DNA of 64,000 nt from positions 16,799,763 through 16,863,762 of the forward strand of contig CM070601.1 of assembly GCA_036346395.1 (NCBI GenBank), given 5' to 3'. This document shows positions 58,531 to 64,000 of this stretch, in pieces. Position 1 is the first letter of the stretch. Each line of letters opens with the position of its first letter. A program made the position numbers and the translations under genes. Source of the DNA: Hsuehochloa calcarea (lineage: Eukaryota > Streptophyta > Magnoliopsida > Poales > Poaceae). A model generated the notes under the pieces. The model was given only the letters and a program-made list of their open reading frames with translations, ran no database searches and was not told where the DNA came from.

Positions 58531-60274
58531 ATCTCCCCTTGATGAACACATTGGCAATAATCCGAAAAATGTAATTTGAAGGTTTGAAAAGTAAAATACT
58601 TTCGTTTTCGCACAAAGGCACAACTTGGTCCATAAGCAAGAGAAAGCAATGGAAATGACCAAGTGGCATCGAATAGCATAGACAAGTGAGATAAGGCAAA
58701 AGAAAGCATAAAACTTTGATTTCGAGAAAAGTCAAAATCTCACTTAAGGTCCATATGAAAGAACAATTGTTCAATTGACCTTTGATCATTGTGAGGAGTA
58801 ATAAATGCAATTCAAGTTCAAGATTCAATAAGACAATAAGAATGCAATTCAAAAACTCCCCTCACTATGATCCTCGGATTTGAAAATTTCAAATTCTCCA
58901 ACTTTCTCCCTTTGTATAAACTTCTCCCCAACATCGAAATATCTTCTCCCCTTTGACAATGGAGTCATCAAGGAATCACGCCTTCCTCTCATCCGAGATA
59001 GCAATTTGCGTAATGAAGAAAGAAGTAAAAGAAGAAGTATGCATGAAGTGCAATGGAGTGGCTTCATTTTTGTATTTTTCAATTTTTGATTACAAGAAGC
59101 TTTGGAGATTACCCAAAAGAACTAGCTAGCATTTCTAATATTGCACAAACAACATATCAAGCCTGACAGTGCTAGCAAGATCATGGTAAGACATATATAT
59201 CAAAGCTAAGCACCAAGGCTCAAAAGTAAAGCAATAGATTTGATCAATTTAAGCAACGCTTCAAATTCAGCAAGTTCATCAACAGGGATCCTAAAGTGAA
59301 ATTGGCCATGTCAAAATGTCAAAGTGAGATCAAAAATCTAACAAAGACCACATTAAGAGTCAATCAAGTCCGTATTGAATCATTTTGCTCAATCTTTTGT
59401 AAACGCCCATTTGTCAACATTTTTCTCATTTGCATTGAATATTGAGGTTGACTAATGATCTAACTTAGTGACAAGATCCTGGACTAGGAGCCATCCACAA
59501 ACTCATCCTAAGCTTCACCAAAAGTTGATTAAAGGTATATCTTAGTAAAGAAGATTACGGACTAGGAGCCATCCACAAACTCTTTCTAAGCTTCTACCAG
59601 GGCGACAAATCTTGAGGTTCATGTCATTTCTGACAAGCAATCCCCATGAGATCGTCTGGATCATCAAACTATCTCCAAGTTCATGTCATTTGACAAGCAG
59701 TCTCGTAAGAATAGTTTGGCACATTTTAAGCATAAGACAATCTTGAATTTTTTAATTTTTCACAAGAGCATTTTAGAATCTCAAGAACACAAAAGCTCAA
59801 GTAATGGTCAATTTTAGATCAAAGAGTTAACAAAGCAATTACAGCGGGGCCAATGTCACAAAAGGAGCACTAATTGCAATTCGCTAAAACATCCACAAAT
59901 TGCAATTTCTTAGTTCGAGTTTGTTTTAAAGTTCTAGCTCATATAGCAAAGACTTAGCTACACATGTAAAAGCATGATAATTTTAGCAAGTCAAAGAACT
60001 AGACATGGCATTGAGCAAGAATTGAAATACTAAAGCTCCAAAGGGTAATAGTCAAAGCTTCATCAATTTTAAAAGATAAGCGTAAAATTTTATATTACAA
60101 TGCATCTTTTGGATTTTTCAAACCACTTGAAGTATTTTACATATGAATGCAATATGATACAATGCGATGCAATAAAAGCCTAAAACCTAAAAAGTTCAAA
60201 AAGATCAACAAGTTCGTAAAAGAACAATAAAAGATCAAAAGAACAAGGTAAGATCGGAAAAGATCGAACTCCCC
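58531..60274 (-). other. 3' noncoding region with several polypurine tracts
   Basis: About 1.7 kb of AT-rich sequence without a long frame lies between the end of RNase H and the LTR. On the minus strand the tract CAAGGGGAGAT touches the LTR, and further purine tracts occur at 58856-58863, 58903-58914, 58921-58930 and 58943-58955. Multiple polypurine tracts before the 3' LTR are a described hallmark of Sireviruses. Confidence 0.7.
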
Positions 60275-61800
60275 TCAAACCAACCCATAGGGATAAATTA
60301 CCCCTAACTCGCTTCTTAAGGTGGCAAACCTAGTTGGGTCTAAAGGTTTGGTGAGGATATCAGCAAGTTGAGCCTCGGACTCCACGAAGTGTAGCACAAT
60401 ATCACCCTTCTCGACATGGTCTCTAAGGAAGTGATAGCGAATGTCTATGTGCTTGGTCCTAGAGTGTTGCATGGGTTCTTAGCAATGTTAATAGCAGAAG
60501 TGTTATCACAGAAAAGAGGAACACTAGCAAAATTTAACCCGTAGTCCTTAAGAGTGGATACCATCCACAAAATCTGACTACAGCAACTAGCAGCAGCTAC
60601 ATACTCAGCCTCAGCAGTAGATTGTGCAACAGAGGACTGCTTCCTAGAAGACCAAGAAACAAGAGAAGTGCCTAGGAAGTGACAAGTGCCCGAGGTACTC
60701 TTCCTATCAAGCCGACAGCCCGCAAAATCAGAATCAGAAAACCCCCGAATGGATAAAGAAGAAGAACAGGAGTACCAAATGCCATACTGGAGGGTAGAGT
60801 GTAAATACCTGAATATGCGCTTAACTGCTTGGCGATGGGAAGTTCTCGGAGACGCCTGAAACCTCGCGCAGAGGCAGACTGTGAAGTGGATGTCCGGTCT
60901 TGATGCCGTCAGGTACAGGAGGGAGCCGATCATGCTGCGGTACTCGCGTTGATCCACGGCTTCTCCTTCCTCATCTGGATCCAAAGCAGTCGAAGTCGCC
61001 ATGGGAGTGGCGATCGGCTTGCAGTCACCCATGTCGAAGCGTTTGAGCAGATCCTTAGTATACTTCGTCTGATGGATGAAGATCCCTTCCTTACATTGCT
61101 TGATTTGAAGCCCAGTAATTGAGCTCTCCCATCATGCTCATCTCAAATTCCCGGACATAGTCTCAGAAAAGCTAGAAACAAGAGCATGAGAAGAACCACC
61201 AAAGATAATATCATCAACGTAAATCTGAGCAAGTAAGAAATCATTGCCACGCCTAAGAATGAACAAGGTCTTGTCTACCTTACCCATCTCAAAATCATTC
61301 TTAAGCAAGAAGGTCTTAAGTCTATCATACCAGGCTCTAGGGGCTTGTTTAAGACCATACAAGGCTTTGGATAGCTTGAAGACATGATGTGGGTTCTTGG
61401 GATTCTCAAAGCCTGGGGGTTGCCTAACATAAACCTCCTCCTCTATAAAACCATTCAGAAAGGCACTCTTAACATCCATCGATATAATCTAAAGCCCTTA
61501 GAGGCAAATGCAAGAAGAATGCGAATAGCTTCTAGTCTAGCAACAGAGCAAAGGTCTCATCAAAATCTAACCCCTCAACTCGGCTAAAACCACGAGCTAC
61601 TAACCTAGCCTTGTTTCTAACCACGAACCATCCTCATTTTGTTTGTTTTTGAAGACCCAAATGGTTCCTATAACATTATGACCACTAGGAGGTTCTACTA
61701 GGTTCCAAACCTTATTCCTCTCAAAATTCTCTAACTCCTCATGCATGGCATTGACCCAACTCGAATCGGATAAAGCATGTGATATATCGCGGGGTTCAAA
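60275..61800 (-). pseudogene. Copia reverse transcriptase and RNase H, broken
   Basis: RT: MDVKSAFLNGFIEEEVYVRQ, YGLKQAPRAWYDRLK and the catalytic IYVDDIIFGG (about 61200-61230). Then YRSMIGSLLYLTASRPDI and, in RNase H, DRKSTSGTCHFLG, SWSSRKQ and AEAEYVAA, ending with the conserved DILTKPLD tail near 60310. A frameshift joins the last two frames at about 60450-60470, and another lies near 61135. Confidence 0.87.
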
Positions 61801-61829
61801 AGAAGCTACAAAAGCGTAATGAGAATAGA

Positions 61830-62950
61830 GGTTTGGATCATGATACAGGAGCGAGTGACTCGTTCATGGATATTACCTATCATCGATCCGGCGGATCTTT
61901 GCTTTTGAATGTGAAGTGGCGCACCGGAGAGGAAAGTACCTCTTCGACCTCGCAGTATCTGCGATGATGAAGATCGCAGTGCCTCAACCAAAGCGAAGTA
62001 GTCACGACGAGTTCTTGTGCGAGGATAAGAATGTCAACAAAGAAGCAGTGGAAGAGTATCATCGAGTCCATCATCATCTTCTTCTCTGAATATACTCTCT
62101 GTCACTGTGTATCACCCGAAATATCCGATCTAGCTCGTGGCTAGTCTCATCAAAAGTGACATTGCATGTCTCTGAACGAGTTAGTTTGACATTAAAACCC
62201 GAAAACCCTTGAATGTGCAGGATAACCCAAAAATAAACCATCAAAAGTTCTTGACTCAAATTTATCTAGGTTTCTGTCTTGAGAATAAAACACTTTGATC
62301 CAAAGACTCGAAAGTGTGAGATGAGGGTTTTCTCTGTAAACGAAGCTCATAAGGAGTCTTGCCCAAAGACGGTCTCAAAAGACACGATTTGCAATATGGC
62401 AAGCGGTAGAAATAGCTTCGCCCAAAACCTCCTCAGTGCTATACTCATCTAGCATCGTCCTAGCCATCTCGACTAGGGTCTGTTCTTCCTTTCCACAACG
62501 CCATTTTGTTGAGGGACGTGTGGGAGGAGAACGATGCTCAATTCCACTCGGCACAAAAGGAAGCAAAAGATGCATTCTTGAACTCCGTGCCATTGTCATC
62601 TGCGGATCGCTCTCAAGGCACTCGGAAGTTCGTAAGACAAGCGAAGAACAAGATCATGATAATGATCAAAAGCTTCATCCTTGAAGCAAGAAAGAACACC
62701 CAAGTGTATCTAGAAAATCATCGACTATGACAAGAATGTACCATTTTCCACCAATCGACCGAACCTAGCGGGACCAACGGTATCCATATGAAGCAATCGT
62801 CGGTCAGTGGTCATGACCATAGTCAGCGATGGGTGAGGCGGCAACTTGCTTGCCATGCCTACAGTGGCGCACATACAAAGATCCTTGACGGCTTTGAGTT
62901 TGGGCAAACCTCTCATGAGCTCAAGGTTGCTAACTCGCGTCGATGATCAA
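61830..62950 (-). pseudogene. Copia integrase, broken
   Basis: The GAG-pre-integrase and zinc-binding region is recognisable at 62725-62950 (MRGLPKLKAVKDLC, GMASKLPPH-type linker, HMDTVGPARFG). Core parts follow at 62375-62600 (ARTMLDEY, EAISTACHIANRVF). Frames change several times. Confidence 0.78.
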
Positions 62951-63059
62951 AACCAATGTGCCCCAAACAGCGGTGCAAAGCCAAAACTCGGAAGAAGAAG
63001 ATGAAATTAAGCACTTGAGAGAACCGGCAAAGAGATTCGTAAAAATCGGCTCAAAGATC

Positions 63060-64000
63060 CTAGCAACTCTAGTAATCCCAAAACAAGCTCACCAAATGAA
63101 TCAAGCACCCGACAAGCATTTTTCTTAAATCTAGTCTCATAGCCATCATCAAGAAGTTGAGAGACGAAAGCAAATTAAACCTTAGCTTGTCCACAAGGCG
63201 GCGTCCTTGAGGATGAACTTGTCGTTCACCACGATCGATCCGTTCCTTCAATCCGCCCTTGCCTATCATCTCCAAAGGTGATGAATTCATCACCCGTCGA
63301 TCAAGTGAAGGAGGTGAACCATCTTGAGTCTCCGGTCATGTGGCGTGAACAAATGAGTCGACGAACCATGTGTCCTTCCTCTTTCGCGGTAATCCCGAAA
63401 ATCAAGGCACAGAAGAACAATGTGTCTCAATCTCAAGTTAGTTAAACAAGACTTGGGAACCCAAGATCTTGAGACACATGTCTGCAGTAGTATGCAAAGC
63501 AGAAGTGCTATCCTTGATTAAGTTTGAAGTTCTGTTATGAGCAATGGTTACTTTAACATAAGAGTTATCCTGTCTAGGAACATGATGATGAGCATGTGAC
63601 ACAAATCCTAAACCAAGTTTCCTCTTTTCTACATTACCATGTCTCATAAAAGCTCTAGGTTGATTGAGTGAAATTCTAGCAAAATTTTTCTTATCATTTT
63701 TCAACCTCACGCCAATGTAACTCAACCAAATGTCCATTCTTCTTGCAATAGGTGCAATGGTACTTGATACCACCGAGAAGCACCCTTTGACTTAACAGAA
63801 GTTTGGGCAAAACCATGATTTAAAAGTAGTTTTTGCAGGTTGGATTTTAAATTCAACTAACCCATTTTCCAAGACTTGAGTTACTTGGGGCTTAGAATTA
63901 TCTTGGACAGAGTTGTATCCTAATCCTTGCTTCTTATAAGGAGTCTTAGATTTGTCCAGAATCATGTTTAATTGTTTCTTACCTTTAGAAAATTTTTCTA
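63060..64000 (-). pseudogene. Copia gag C-terminus and protease, broken
   Basis: A gag zinc-knuckle-like part, CTYCKKNGH, lies at about 63730-63760; the following protein runs to 63438 with Arg/His-rich sequence. The protease region (63060-63400) shows RHMTGDSRWFTSF-like sequence and an ITFGD-type motif in another frame, then the LVDKLRFNLLS segment typical of Sirevirus protease. The element continues past the window edge. Confidence 0.75.

Larger units (their letters stand above)
56553..64000 (-). mobile_element. Sirevirus-like Copia retrotransposon, 3' part (continues right of window)
   Basis: Minus-strand order, reading from the right edge, is gag, protease, integrase, RT, RNase H, a long noncoding region, purine tract and LTR. 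Its LTR is a sister of the one at 285-2336. The flank GTAAG (56548-56552) should be one half of the target duplication. Many frameshifts are present throughout. Confidence 0.88.

Overview
This is plant nuclear DNA, almost certainly from a grass. The single-copy genes have many introns, very GC-rich first exons and AT-rich introns. Most of the remainder is nested LTR retrotransposons of grass type (Sirevirus-like Copia and a Tat-lineage Ty3/Gypsy element) plus small hAT and Mutator-like elements. Nothing in the sequence alone fixes the genus. All gene models were built by eye from reading frames, splice sites and family knowledge.

Layout. 1-2336: 5' end of a minus-strand Sirevirus-like Copia (gag start, primer-binding site, 2.05 kb LTR). 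3206-7713 (+): intact 14-exon gene for a DEG15-type peroxisomal processing protease ending in Ser-Lys-Ile. 8740-11046 (-): gene for a PrmA-type ribosomal protein L11 methyltransferase, convergent with the protease and with an unresolved N-terminal frame. 11254-18036: a solo LTR with a perfect ATTAT duplication, carrying a second solo LTR (11971-15867), which carries a third LTR-like insert (12212 to about 15393). 18037-22233: a near-perfect hairpin, a Mutator-like element with long inverted ends and an hAT-type MITE. 22651-33735 (-): a 10-exon RING1-type Polycomb E3 ligase gene (477 aa). Its fourth intron holds a 6.4 kb same-strand Copia element, itself hit by two hAT elements, starting 15 bp from the exon 5 edge. 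34490-39843: tandem repeats and an adenylate-kinase first-exon pseudogene cut in two by a solo LTR (35591-38492, CTCTT duplication). 39844-54958 (-): a decayed Tat-lineage Gypsy element with gag, protease, RT/RNase H, integrase and a spliced antisense gene on the + strand; two solo LTRs interrupt it (48263-50335 in protease, 51088-52691 in gag). 54959-56552: another LTR of the 11254/35591 family, cut by a second Sirevirus-like Copia (56553 to the window end, - strand, 3' LTR first).

The three host genes act separately: peroxisomal protein maturation, organellar-type ribosomal protein methylation, and chromatin ubiquitination. The main biology here is how transposons have been layered around and inside them: an LTR stack about 0.2 kb upstream of one start codon, a retroelement next to a splice acceptor in another gene, and several solo LTRs whose target duplications are still perfect.
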